A stretch of 64,000 nt of DNA from Salinilacustrithrix sp003476595 (GCA_963972525.1 CAXAUZ010000008.1:98098-162097), one strand, 5' to 3'. Counted from the first letter of the stretch, positions 50,284 through 58,849 are shown. Notes: generated from the sequence alone by a model not told the origin. Numbers and translations are program-made.

Positions 50284-51662
50284 CTCCGGACCGAGCGGGG
50301 CAGGGGGACGCGGCGTCGGCGGTCCGGCCGCCGCTCGTCCAGCAGCTCGATGCCGCTGATCTCCGAGGCGAGCTCGTCGAGGGAACCGACCGTGGCCGAG
50401 GTGGCGAGCGGGGTGTAGTGGGCGCGGCGCTCGTCGCTCACCGCGGCGCGGCGGGTCAGGCGGTACAGCACGTAGACGACGAAGGGCAGGGTCAGCGCGC
50501 CGAGCACGTGGAAGATCCCCTCGGGCCCGAACATCCCGATGGCGGCAGAGGCGACGAAGGGACCGGCGGCGGCGCCGAGGCCGTTGAAGGTGAGCAGGCG
50601 GGCGCCCGTGGCCGGCATCACCGCCGGCTCGACGTAGTCGGCGACGTGGGCGAAGGAGAGGCCGTACAGCGAGAACGACCCGGCCCCGATGAAGAACGCC
50701 GCGGCCAGCGCCCCGACGAAGCTCTCGCGCAGCGTCGCCCCGACGCCGATGCCGGAGCCGACGGTGACGAGGAGCGCGGCGACGGCCATGACGTAGCGGC
50801 GATCGGTGCTGTCCGACCACCGGCCGAGCGGGAACTGGCCGGCGACGGCGCCGACGAGGAGGACGGCGATGAACTTGGATGCGCCGGTGACGCCGAACCC
50901 GGCCCGGCTGGCGTACACGGCACCGAAGCCCAGCGCGGCGCCGGTGGCGAACCCCGAGAGGGTGGCGCCGGTGATGCCGAGCGGCGCGGACCGGACCACA
51001 TCGCGCACCGACCGTGGCGCGTACTCCCGCGGCGGTGGGGCCTCGTGGGGCGCCAGCGCGACGGGCACCGCCGCGACCGACAGCATCACCGAGCCGAGCA
51101 CGAAGAGGACGAAGCCACCGATGTCGGCGGCGTTGAGCAGGAGGCTGCCGATGGCGAGGCCGGCCGTGACCACGGAGTTGTAGATGGCGAGCAGCGAGCC
51201 CCGGGTGCGCGACGTCGACACGTCGTTCAGCCACGACTCGCTCACGATGAACAGGCCGGCCACGCACACGCCCGTGATGAAGCGCAGGAACATCCACGGG
51301 AGCGGCGAGACCCACACGCCGTGGATGACGACGGCAGCCGAGGCGAGCGACGCGAGCGAGGAGAACACCCGGATGTGGCCGACGGCGCGGACCAGTCCCG
51401 GCACCCACGTCGAGCCGGCCACGTAGCCCAGGTAGTAGAGGCCGAGCACCAGACCGGTGACAGTGGAGTTGAAGGCGGCGCGCTCGGCGCGCACGCCAAG
51501 CAGCGCACCCTGGAGGCCGCTGCCCACCATCAGCAGCAGGATCGACAGCAGCAGCGGCCAGGCGCCCAGCAGGACGACACCGAGGCGCGCGCGGCCCTCG
51601 GTGTCGTCGGACGGTGCAGGCGTCGTCGAGGCGACGTCGACGGTGCGGGGAGGACCGGCCAC
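50280..51662 (-). CDS. MFS transporter
   Basis: A 460-residue major facilitator with 12 predicted helices. It resembles the YcaD/UMF-type group: GSGLQGALLGVRAERAAFNSTVTGLVLGLYYLGYV, then RFITGVCVAGLFIVSESWLND, and the GRWSDSTDRR loop between helices 8 and 9 (G-x-x-x-D-x-x-x-R-R). The C-terminal 60 residues are charged and cytoplasmic. Cargo unknown. It starts at GTG, 120 nt from the divergent clpP operon. Confidence 0.86.
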   Translation of the reverse strand: MAGPPRTVDVASTTPAPSDDTEGRARLGVVLLGAWPLLLSILLLMVGSGLQGALLGVRAERAAFNSTVTGLVLGLYYLGYVAGSTWVPGLVRAVGHIRVFSSLASLASAAVVIHGVWVSPLPWMFLRFITGVCVAGLFIVSESWLNDVSTSRTRGSLLAIYNSVVTAGLAIGSLLLNAADIGGFVLFVLGSVMLSVAAVPVALAPHEAPPPREYAPRSVRDVVRSAPLGITGATLSGFATGAALGFGAVYASRAGFGVTGASKFIAVLLVGAVAGQFPLGRWSDSTDRRYVMAVAALLVTVGSGIGVGATLRESFVGALAAAFFIGAGSFSLYGLSFAHVADYVEPAVMPATGARLLTFNGLGAAAGPFVASAAIGMFGPEGIFHVLGALTLPFVVYVLYRLTRRAAVSDERRAHYTPLATSATVGSLDELASEISGIELLDERRPDRRRRVPLPRSVRR

Positions 51663-51679
51663 GGTGGCCCATGGTGCAC

Positions 51680-51698
51680 GTCGCCGCTCGACGGCGAC
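51680..51698. promoter_or_regulatory. Inverted repeat before clpP, candidate operator
   Basis: GTCGCCG-CTCGA-CGGCGAC is a perfect 7-bp inverted repeat with 5-nt spacing in the region between the MFS and clpP genes. It is a candidate site for the PopR/ClgR-type regulator encoded after clpP, although it does not exactly show the CGC-N5-GCG core I recall for ClgR. Confidence 0.4.
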
Positions 51699-51782
51699 AA
51701 CTGCTCAGGCCTGGGCGAGGTGCCCCTTCTGCCTGCAGCAGAACCGGCCCCGATGCGGCCGCGCCGCCGCCACACTCGGTCC

Positions 51783-52391
51783 ATGACCACGATCCCCACC
51801 TCGCCGGGCACGGTGTTCGACCGCCTGCTGGACCGGCGCATCGTCGTGCTGGGTGAAGCCGTCGACGACGAGAGCGCCAACCGCGTCGTCGCCCAGCTGC
51901 TGATGCTGTCCACGGACGACCCGCAGAGCGACATCTGCCTCCACATCAACTCCCCGGGCGGGTCGGTCATGGCCGGCCTCGCCGTCTACGACACGATGCA
52001 GCTCATCCCGAACGACGTCGCGACCGTCGCGGTCGGGTTCGCGGCCAGCATGGGCCAGATCCTGCTGTGCGCCGGCGCCCCCGGGAAGCGCTACGCCCTG
52101 CCGAGCGCGCAGGTGGTGATGCACGAGGGGTCCGCCGGGCTGGGTGGGTCGGCCGCCGACGTCGAGATCCAGGTCGGCAACCTCCAGGCGACGCTGGACC
52201 GGATGCGCGGCATCATCTCGCGCCACACCGGCCACCCGATCGAGGAGGTGGTCCGGGACGTGGGGAGAGACCGGTGGTTCGACGCCGACCAGGCCCGGGA
52301 GTACGGCTTCGTCGACCACGTCGTGACCTCGCTGGACGAGATCATCCCGGCGGCACCGACGCGGCGCATCGGCCTCGGGAGGCAGTCGTGA
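51783..52391 (+). CDS. clpP: ATP-dependent Clp protease proteolytic subunit, intact triad
   Basis: A 202-residue ClpP. The three catalytic residues are in place: Ser89 in GFAASMGQ, His114 in VVMHEG, and Asp163 in VGRDRWF. The rest fits the fold (LHINSPGGSVMAGLAVYDTM, GAPGKRYALPSAQ). The usual HQP after the His reads HEG, a change also away from the main ClpP1/2 forms. ClpP barrels degrade proteins fed by ClpX or ClpC. The gene overlaps the next ClpP-like gene (GTGA). CACACT lies 6 nt upstream, a weak -10. Confidence 0.9.
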   Translation: MTTIPTSPGTVFDRLLDRRIVVLGEAVDDESANRVVAQLLMLSTDDPQSDICLHINSPGGSVMAGLAVYDTMQLIPNDVATVAVGFAASMGQILLCAGAPGKRYALPSAQVVMHEGSAGLGGSAADVEIQVGNLQATLDRMRGIISRHTGHPIEEVVRDVGRDRWFDADQAREYGFVDHVVTSLDEIIPAAPTRRIGLGRQS

Positions 52392-53020
52392 GCTACACGA
52401 TCCCCAGCGTCATCGAGTCCACGCCGAAGGGCGAGCGCGTCTCGGACGTGTTCAGCCGGCTGCTGTCGGAGCGGATCGTCTTCGTCGGCACGCCGATCGA
52501 CGACGGGGTCTCCAACGTCGTCATCGCCCAGATGCTGCACCTCGCGGCCGACTCCACGGCGGAGATGCAGCTCTACCTCAACTCCCCCGGCGGCTCGTTC
52601 AGCGCCGTGATGGCGATCTACGACACGATGCAGTTCGTCGCCCCGGACGTGGCGACGCTGTGCGTCGGCCAGGCGACGGCGACCTCGGCGATCCTGCTCG
52701 CCGCCGGCGCGCCCGGGAAGCGGTCGCTGCTCCCCCACGCCCGTGTCGTGCTGCACCAGCCCCACACCGAGGGCAGCCGCGGCTCGATCAGCGACCTCGC
52801 CCTCGAGGCGGCAGAGATCGCCCGGATCCGCGCCCAGGGCGAGGAGCTGCTGGCCCGGCACACCGGTCGACCGGTGGAGCAGATCCGCGCCGACACCGAC
52901 CGGGCGCTGGTGCTCACCGGACGTGACGCCATCGCCTACGGCATCGCCGACAACCTGCTCGAGAGCGGATCAGGCGGCGAGCATGCGCAGGCCGCCGCGG
53001 CCCTGCGACCGGACGTGTAG
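52388..53020 (+). CDS. ClpP-like subunit without catalytic Ser and Asp (ClpR-like)
   Basis: A 210-residue ClpP-fold protein. LYLNSPGGSFSAVMAIYDTM and GAPGKRSLLPHARVVLHQP match ClpP, with His123 present. Where GQAASAAA or GQAASMG is expected, it reads GQATATSA: the nucleophile position is Ala98. Where DTxRD is expected, it reads DTDRALVL: the Asp position is Ala173. So two of three catalytic residues are missing, as in ClpR subunits of cyanobacteria. It should form mixed rings with the intact ClpP upstream. It ends 51 bases into the convergent PopR-like gene. Confidence 0.88.
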   Translation: MSYTIPSVIESTPKGERVSDVFSRLLSERIVFVGTPIDDGVSNVVIAQMLHLAADSTAEMQLYLNSPGGSFSAVMAIYDTMQFVAPDVATLCVGQATATSAILLAAGAPGKRSLLPHARVVLHQPHTEGSRGSISDLALEAAEIARIRAQGEELLARHTGRPVEQIRADTDRALVLTGRDAIAYGIADNLLESGSGGEHAQAAAALRPDV

Positions 53021-53326
53021 CCGCCGGGTCGCCCGCTCCAGGACGTCGGCGAGGTCGAGGCCGAGCGCCTCGTGCATCGCACCGAGCAGCTCGGACGACA
53101 CGTCCTTGCGGCCGCGCTCGACCTCGGACAGGTACTGCAGCGACACGGCCGCGGCTTCGGCGACGTCGGCGAGGGTGCGCTCCTGGCGATGCCGCTCCTC
53201 GCGCAGGATCTCGCCGATCAGCTCCCGCAGGCCGACCTCGCGGCGCACCTCATCGATGCGGTCCTCGCTCGGGAACGGGACGACGTCGCCCCACCCGTCC
53301 CGCCCGGTCCCCTCTTCCGTCTGCAT
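52970..53326 (-). CDS. XRE-family regulator of the ClgR/PopR type
   Basis: A 118-residue helix-turn-helix protein. The DNA-binding domain reads RTLADVAEAAAVSLQYLSEVERGRKDVSSELLGAMHEALG, the pattern of ClgR and PopR, which control clp genes in actinobacteria. It ends in ArgMetLeuAlaAla; in Streptomyces PopR, terminal alanines mark the protein for ClpP-dependent breakdown. The gene lies next to and tail-to-tail with a clpP pair, as expected for a local regulator. TAGCGT is 6 nt before its ATG. Its 3' end is antisense to the last 51 bases of the ClpR-like gene. Confidence 0.85.
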   Translation of the reverse strand: MQTEEGTGRDGWGDVVPFPSEDRIDEVRREVGLRELIGEILREERHRQERTLADVAEAAAVSLQYLSEVERGRKDVSSELLGAMHEALGLDLADVLERATRRLHVRSQGRGGLRMLAA

Positions 53327-53332
53327 GCCGAG

Positions 53333-53338
53333 ACGCTA
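53333..53338 (-). promoter_or_regulatory. Probable -10 hexamer of the PopR-like gene (leaderless)
   Basis: The minus strand reads TAGCGT, ending 6 nt before the ATG at 53326. Its last bases overlap the stop codon of the SARP gene upstream. Confidence 0.5.
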
Positions 53339-56191
53339 CCAACGCCCGTCGTCACGTGCCGGCGTGGGTTCGTCCAGCCACGCCTGCGCCAGCCGGGCGG
53401 CCTCGTCGATCGAGCGCGCCCGCCCGGCGTCCATGCGGCGGGCCAGCTCGGCGGGCCCGAGCGTGCGCTCCTGGAGGTCGAGCAGGTGCTCGAGCATCGC
53501 CCGCTCGGCGCCGAAGCTGGGCGCCACGGCGTCGTCGAGGACCGCGCCGAGCAGCTCGGCGGCGCGCTCGGCCATGTGGAGCCGGTCGAGCACCGTGACG
53601 AGGTTCCGCAGCGTGGTGAGCAGGTGGGTCCGGTCGCCGTGGGCGCGCCAGTGGGCGATGAGCTCGGCGAAGGGCGCTCGGGCCGCCGACGGGTCGCCGG
53701 TTCGGGAGAGCACGGATGCGTACGAGACCCGGGCCACCGCTGCGAGGTAGGCGTTGCCGACCTCGTCCGCGGCGGCGACAGCCCGGTGGAGCGCGGCGAG
53801 GGCCGGCTCGGGGTCGAGGTCGAGCAACCGCTCGCCTTCGACGTAGTGGAGCCACGCCCGATCGGAGGGCGCCAGCTCCGGTGGCGCGGCGAACTCCGCC
53901 ATGGCGCGAGCCGCCGACTGGTGTTCGCCCGCGTAGGCGTCGGCCAGGACGACGCCGGCGAGGCACGCGACGACGCCGTGCGCGTCGCCGGCAGCCGACG
54001 CCGTCGCGAGCCCGATGCGCCCCGCCTCCCGGGCCGGTGCGGTGTCTCCGCCGAAGAGGAGGACGTCGGAGAGCAGCTCGTACACGAGCGGGTCGGCGGT
54101 CGAGTCGTTCAGGTCCACGGCCCGGTCGATGAGCCGCCGGGCCCGTTCCAGGTCACCGCCGTTGATCGCCCGCTGGGCGGCGGCGGCGAGCGCGAGCTCG
54201 CCCTCGGTGCCCGACAGCGAGGCCGGCGCGTGCTCCACGACCTCGGCCGCCCAGCCGAGCACCTCGTCCCGCAGGCGGGACTGGGCGTACAGGAAGAGCC
54301 GGCCCACGAGCCGCACGGCGCAGACCTGGTCGTGCTCGCGCGCCCAGGCCACGGCGGTGCGGGCATCGTCGAGGAGGCGTTCGAGGCGATCATGGGCCCG
54401 GCGCTCGTCCGGTCCGCGGAGCCGGCGATCGGCGTCGGTCACGGCATCGAGGAGCCAGGCAGCGTGTCGGGTCCGGAGCACCTCGAGATCGGCGCCGGCG
54501 GCGTCGCAGGCACGCTGTCGGACGGTGCGCAGCATGCGGAAGTGCGGCTCCTCCCCCGTCACGTCCACCTGGAGGAGGGAGAGGTCGACCAGGCGGCAGA
54601 GGACCTCGAATGGCGACGCGACGCCCGACACGTGAGCGACGTCGCCCGCGGTGACCGGGCCCGCGAACACCGCCAGGGAGCCGAACATCGCGCGGGCATC
54701 GTCGTCGAGCAGCCGGAGCGACCAGTCGAGCAGCGCCTTCAACGTCCGCTGCCGCTCGTCCAGGTCGCGCCGCTTGAGCGGTGGCAGCTCGAGCTCGCCC
54801 TCCAGGCGGTCGTGGAGCATCGGCAGCGGCATCGCACCGGCGGCCGCCGCCGCCATCTCGATCGCGAGCGGGAGCCCGTCGAGCCGCTCGACGATCCCGG
54901 CGACCAGATCGAGCGCCGCCTCGTCCGGTGTGAAGTCGGGGCGGGCGGCCCGGACCCGGTCGACGAAGAGCTGCACCCCGCTCGCCGGGCCGGTCACGGG
55001 GAGCGGGCCGACCGGCCACAGCTGCTCGCCGTCGACCGCGAGCGGCTCCCGGCTGGTGGCGATGACGCGCAGCCGCCGCCCACCGGCAGCGAGCCGGGCG
55101 ACCAGGTCCGCGACCGCGCCGACGACGTGCTCGCAGTTGTCGAGGAGGACCAGCACGTCGAGGTCCCCCACCGCATCCAGGGCCGAGACCGGGCCCTCGG
55201 CGCCGACGACGAGCCCCAGCCCGTCGGCGACCACGGCCGCGACCTGGCCACCGTCGTCCACGCCGGCGAGCTCGATCGAGCGGACACCGGCCGAGAACCG
55301 GTGCTCGATGTCGGCGGCGACGGTTCGGGCGAGGCGGGTCTTGCCGACGCCGCCCGGCCCGGTGAGCGTGACGAGCGGCCAGGCCGCCGACAGCCGGGCC
55401 AGCTCCTCGCGGTCCCGATCGCGCCCCACGAACGACGAGGCAGGCAGCACCACGCGGCGACGGGCCGGTGCCCCGACCTCGCCCTCGAGCGCCATCGCCT
55501 CGGCCCGACGGAGCTCGGACGTCGGCTCGAGTCCGGCCTCGGCCAGCGCCTCCACCGCCCGCTGGTAGGCACGCAGCGCCTCGGTCGGGCGGCCCGTGGC
55601 GGCCAGCGCCTCGACGAGCACGGTCCACGTGCGCTCCCGCAGCGGGTGGTCGGCGACCAGCTCCTCCGCCGTCGCGACCGCTTCCGCCGGCCGACCGCAG
55701 GCCAGCAGCGCGGCCGACCGGTCCTCTCGCGCCGTCACCCACCGCTCCTCCAACCGCGCCGTGACCGGCCGGACCGGCTCGACGTCGCCCACGTCACCGA
55801 ACGGTGGTCCGCGCCACGTGGCCAGGGCCTCGTCGATGCGCTCCAGCGCCCTGGCCGGCGACGATGTCGCAGCGTCGTCGAGGAGCCGTTCGAAGTGGGC
55901 CAGATCGAGCAACGCCTCCTCGAGCGCCAACCGGTAGCCGCCGGGCGTCCCGACCAGGGCATCGCCGAGCAGCCCGCGCAGCCTCGACACGTACGTCCGC
56001 AGGGAGCTCACCGCCGTCCGGGGCGGCGCCTCGGGCCACAGCGCGTCGACGAGGAGGTCGGTCGGGACGTCCCGGCCGGCGCGCGCGGCGAGCACGGACA
56101 GGACGACGCGCTGGCTGGGGCTCGAGATCACCGTCGTCACGTCGTCGACGGTCACGGCGACCGTTCCGAGGACCTGCACCCGCGCTCGCAC
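53336..56191 (-). CDS. SARP/AfsR-type regulator with NB-ARC ATPase and TPR-like region
   Basis: A 951-residue regulator of AfsR type. Residues 1-95 form the OmpR-like winged helix (VQVLGTVAVTVDD, then RTAVSSLRTYVSRLRGLLG), 96-240 the bacterial transcriptional activator domain (BTAD), and about 250-560 an NB-ARC/STAND ATPase with P-loop GPGGVGKT (278-285) and LVLLDNCEHVV. The rest is helical and TPR-like. These proteins activate by binding direct repeats spaced 11 bp apart. The GTG at 56191 has TACGCT 6 nt upstream. The divergent operon has three 11-bp-spaced hexamers and is its likely target. Confidence 0.9.
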   Translation of the reverse strand: MRARVQVLGTVAVTVDDVTTVISSPSQRVVLSVLAARAGRDVPTDLLVDALWPEAPPRTAVSSLRTYVSRLRGLLGDALVGTPGGYRLALEEALLDLAHFERLLDDAATSSPARALERIDEALATWRGPPFGDVGDVEPVRPVTARLEERWVTAREDRSAALLACGRPAEAVATAEELVADHPLRERTWTVLVEALAATGRPTEALRAYQRAVEALAEAGLEPTSELRRAEAMALEGEVGAPARRRVVLPASSFVGRDRDREELARLSAAWPLVTLTGPGGVGKTRLARTVAADIEHRFSAGVRSIELAGVDDGGQVAAVVADGLGLVVGAEGPVSALDAVGDLDVLVLLDNCEHVVGAVADLVARLAAGGRRLRVIATSREPLAVDGEQLWPVGPLPVTGPASGVQLFVDRVRAARPDFTPDEAALDLVAGIVERLDGLPLAIEMAAAAAGAMPLPMLHDRLEGELELPPLKRRDLDERQRTLKALLDWSLRLLDDDARAMFGSLAVFAGPVTAGDVAHVSGVASPFEVLCRLVDLSLLQVDVTGEEPHFRMLRTVRQRACDAAGADLEVLRTRHAAWLLDAVTDADRRLRGPDERRAHDRLERLLDDARTAVAWAREHDQVCAVRLVGRLFLYAQSRLRDEVLGWAAEVVEHAPASLSGTEGELALAAAAQRAINGGDLERARRLIDRAVDLNDSTADPLVYELLSDVLLFGGDTAPAREAGRIGLATASAAGDAHGVVACLAGVVLADAYAGEHQSAARAMAEFAAPPELAPSDRAWLHYVEGERLLDLDPEPALAALHRAVAAADEVGNAYLAAVARVSYASVLSRTGDPSAARAPFAELIAHWRAHGDRTHLLTTLRNLVTVLDRLHMAERAAELLGAVLDDAVAPSFGAERAMLEHLLDLQERTLGPAELARRMDAGRARSIDEAARLAQAWLDEPTPARDDGRW

Positions 56192-56197
56192 GCGAGG

Positions 56198-56203
56198 AGC
56201 GTA
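56198..56203 (-). promoter_or_regulatory. Probable -10 hexamer of the SARP gene (leaderless)
   Basis: The minus strand reads TACGCT, ending 6 nt before the GTG at 56191. Confidence 0.55.
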
Positions 56204-56244
56204 CGGATCACGGGCCCCGGGGTCGATGGCTTTGTCGCCCGGCC

Positions 56245-56272
56245 TGCGATCCCGCTGCGACGCCGCTGCAAC
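56245..56272 (+). promoter_or_regulatory. Three direct hexamers 11 bp apart, candidate SARP binding site
   Basis: TGCGAT (56245), TGCGAC (56256) and TGCAAC (56267) begin exactly 11 bp apart, one helical turn. The second and third are part of an 11-bp tandem repeat (CCGCTGCRACG). They lie 50-77 nt before the methyltransferase ATG and opposite the SARP gene. SARP regulators bind direct repeats with this spacing. Confidence 0.6.
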
Positions 56273-56321
56273 GCCCCCGTCGGATGGTGGACCTCGAACA
56301 CCCACCGACAGGAGCACCACG

Positions 56322-57422
56322 ATGACCATCACTGACATCCCCGCCACCACCGAGCCCACCGTCGACGACTTCGTCGAGCGGCTCTTCGGCGCCGTGCTCG
56401 GCGCCCAGGAGGTCCAGGCCGCCTACCTCGGCAACCGGCTGGGCTGGTACGCCGCGCTGGCCGAGCACGGGCCCATGACTTCGACGCAGCTGGCCGAGGC
56501 GACCGGGAGCAACGAGCGCTACGCCCGGGAGTGGCTCGAGCACCAGGCGGTGTGCGGCTACGTGACCGTCGACGACGAGTCCGCTGCGCCGGGCGATCGC
56601 CGGTTCACCCTGCCGGCGGCGCACGCCGAGGTCCTGACCGACCAGGACAGCCTGGCGTTCGTCGCCCCGCTCGCCCGCTTCGTCGCCGCCGTCGGCCACC
56701 ACCTCGACGCCATCGCCGACGCCTTCCGCCACGGCGGCGGCGTCAGCTGGGCCCAGCTGGGCGACGAGGTGCGCGAGGCCCAGGCTGCGGCGAACCGGCC
56801 GCTCTTCCTGCACCAGCTCGGCGACGAGCTGCTCCCCCAGGCGGGCGACATCCACGAGCGTCTGCGCAGCGGCGCACGCGTGGCCGACATCGGCACCGGC
56901 CACGGCTGGTCGGCCATCGGGTTGGCCAAGGCCTACCCCGCCATCACCGTCGACGGCTTCGACACCGACGTCCCCTCGATCGAGGCGGCGCGGCGCCACG
57001 CTGCTGCCGCCGGAGTCGCCGACCGGGTCCGCTTCCACGTCGCAGATGCCGCCGACGTCAGCGCGCCGACGAAGCCCTACGACGCGGTGTTCGCGTTCGA
57101 GTGCATCCACGACCTTCCCGACCCCGTGTCGGTGCTGGCCACGATGCGCCGGCTCGCCGGCGACGACGGGGCCGTGGTCGTCATGGACGAGAACGTCGCC
57201 GACGCGTTCCACGCACCCGGCGACGAGGTCGAGCGTCTGATGTACGGGTACTCGCTCACGTGCTGCCTCACCGACGGCATGTCGCACGAGCACTCGGCCG
57301 GGACCGGGACGGTGATGCGGGCCTCGACCTTCACCGACTACGCCCGCCGGGCCGGCTTCTCGGACGTGCACGTGCTCCCGATCCAGCACGACTTCTTCCG
57401 CTTCTACCGGCTGGAGCGCTGA
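56322..57422 (+). CDS. Class I SAM-dependent methyltransferase with N-terminal winged helix
   Basis: A 366-residue protein like the Rv2258c group of methyltransferases. The N-terminal helical/winged domain (QAAYLGNRLGWYAALAEHGPMTSTQLAEATG, then YAREWLEHQ) is followed by the Rossmann domain: VADIGTGHGWSAIGLAKAYP from Val187, then FDTDVPSIEAARRHA, and AFECIHDLPDPVSVL. The SAM-binding Gly motif and acidic residues are all present. It methylates a small molecule, unknown. A GGAG 8 nt before the ATG acts as ribosome binding site. It is the first gene of the SARP-facing operon. Confidence 0.87.
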   Translation: MTITDIPATTEPTVDDFVERLFGAVLGAQEVQAAYLGNRLGWYAALAEHGPMTSTQLAEATGSNERYAREWLEHQAVCGYVTVDDESAAPGDRRFTLPAAHAEVLTDQDSLAFVAPLARFVAAVGHHLDAIADAFRHGGGVSWAQLGDEVREAQAAANRPLFLHQLGDELLPQAGDIHERLRSGARVADIGTGHGWSAIGLAKAYPAITVDGFDTDVPSIEAARRHAAAAGVADRVRFHVADAADVSAPTKPYDAVFAFECIHDLPDPVSVLATMRRLAGDDGAVVVMDENVADAFHAPGDEVERLMYGYSLTCCLTDGMSHEHSAGTGTVMRASTFTDYARRAGFSDVHVLPIQHDFFRFYRLER

Positions 57423-57423
57423 C

Positions 57424-58254
57424 GTGACCGAGACGTCCATGGCCACCATCTACACCGACCGCGCCGACCTCGAGCACGGCTGGGCCACGAGCACCGACGT
57501 CGCCGACACCGTGCAGCGGCGCTCGGTGCTGGCGCTGGCCGAGTCCACCGCCCGGCCCTCCGAGGTCATGGGGGCCCGCACCATCCGCCGGGACGACATC
57601 GTCGCCACGAACCTCGGCCGACCGGCGGGGTACTGGAACGCCGCCGTGATCACGCGCCCGCTGGACGGGCCCGGCTGGGCCCGGGCGCTGCGGGCGATCA
57701 ACGAGCTCGAGGGCCCGTCGGCGGGGATCAACAGCGCGGTCGACCTCTGGTCCCCGTTCCCCACCCCGGATCTGCGCGGCGACGGGTGGGAGCTCGCCGG
57801 CCACCCCGTCGCCATGTGGCGGCCACCGACGCCGCTCCAGCGAGCACCGGCGACGACGCTGCACATCGAGCGCGTCCGCGACGTCGCCGGCATCGAGGAG
57901 TGGGCGCGTGCAGCGGTCGAGTGCTACCCGCTCGACGCCGAGCCGACCGCCATCGCGACGCCGGACCTGCTGGCCGCCGACGACGTCCACCTGCACGTCG
58001 GACGCGTCGGCGGCGACCCCGTGGCCGTCTCCGCGACGGTCGTCACCTTCGGGACCAACGCCGTGGCGCTCGTCGCGGTGCGAGACGATGCACGAGGACG
58101 AGGCCACGGCCGTGCGATCACGTGGGCGGCGACGGCCGTCAGGCCCGACCTCCCCGCCACCCTGCTCGCCAGCGACGAGGGCCGGCCGGTCTACGAGGAC
58201 CTCGGCTACCTCGCCCACAGTCGCTGGACCATGTGGGTGCGCCCCGGCCGATGA
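57424..58254 (+). CDS. GNAT-family N-acetyltransferase
   Basis: A 276-residue protein whose C-terminal half is a GNAT domain: AVSATVVTFGTNAVALVAVRDDARGRGHGRAITWAA carries the acetyl-CoA motif (R-G-x-G-H/Y-G-R), and GRPVYEDLGYLAHSRW ends the fold. The N-terminal half is a second, degenerate domain of the same sort. It starts one base after the methyltransferase stop (GTG at 57424; ATG at 57439 is the alternative) and should be part of the same SARP-controlled unit. Substrate unknown. Confidence 0.78.
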   Translation: MTETSMATIYTDRADLEHGWATSTDVADTVQRRSVLALAESTARPSEVMGARTIRRDDIVATNLGRPAGYWNAAVITRPLDGPGWARALRAINELEGPSAGINSAVDLWSPFPTPDLRGDGWELAGHPVAMWRPPTPLQRAPATTLHIERVRDVAGIEEWARAAVECYPLDAEPTAIATPDLLAADDVHLHVGRVGGDPVAVSATVVTFGTNAVALVAVRDDARGRGHGRAITWAATAVRPDLPATLLASDEGRPVYEDLGYLAHSRWTMWVRPGR

Positions 58255-58258
58255 GCGC

Positions 58259-58849
58259 TCAGGCCGGGGCGAGGGCCCGCTGGCGCGCCGCCCAGCGGGC
58301 CCGGGGCACGAGGACGGCCACCGCCACCGTGCACATGATCACGCCGTAGAGGACGAGCGGACCGTCGCTGACGAGGAGGCCGAATCCGCCCCACACGATG
58401 CCGTCGAGGCCGCTGACCACATAGGTCCCGGGGGCGAGGCCGGTGAGGTCGTCGCTCGTCCACGCCTCGACCACCTGGGGCAGGAACTGCACGGCGACGG
58501 CCAGGGCGAGCACAGTGCCGAGGGCGACCCAGCCCCCGATGGCGGCGAGCCCGGCCAGGCCGGCGCCCACGAGGGCGCCGGTGCCGATGCCCTTGGGGTT
58601 GCCGCCCCGCACGAGCAGCACGCCGACGACGAGGTAGCCGACCACGTAGGCGGTGGACAGGACGGCGACGGGGAGCAGGCCCCGGGCGACGCCGTAGGCG
58701 ACCCACGCCGCGTTGATCGTGAACCCGAGCCACGTGGTGGCGCCCGAGACACCGGCGACCGACCGCGTGCGCAGCACGCGGATGATCTGGGGCACCGGCT
58801 GGGTCAGCGCCAGCACGACGGCGAAGGCGGTGACCGCCTGCTCGAGCAT
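58259..58849 (-). CDS. PQ-loop/SWEET-like membrane transporter
   Basis: A 196-residue membrane protein with about seven helices and two PQ-loop motifs: QPVPQIIRVLRTRSVAGVS and QFLPQVVEAWTSDDLTGLAPG. This is the SWEET/PQ-loop duplicated-triple-helix plan, whereas bacterial SemiSWEETs have only one half. The cargo (sugar, amino acid or other) cannot be told. GAGACT lies 6 nt before the ATG, a possible -10 of a leaderless message. It ends 4 nt from the convergent GNAT gene. Confidence 0.78.
   Translation of the reverse strand: MLEQAVTAFAVVLALTQPVPQIIRVLRTRSVAGVSGATTWLGFTINAAWVAYGVARGLLPVAVLSTAYVVGYLVVGVLLVRGGNPKGIGTGALVGAGLAGLAAIGGWVALGTVLALAVAVQFLPQVVEAWTSDDLTGLAPGTYVVSGLDGIVWGGFGLLVSDGPLVLYGVIMCTVAVAVLVPRARWAARQRALAPA

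Noticed and set aside
53072..56335. A plus-strand open frame of more than 1,000 codons antisense to the SARP regulator
   Set aside because: Antisense to a gene with clear winged-helix, BTAD and P-loop motifs; composition is that of a frame shadow.
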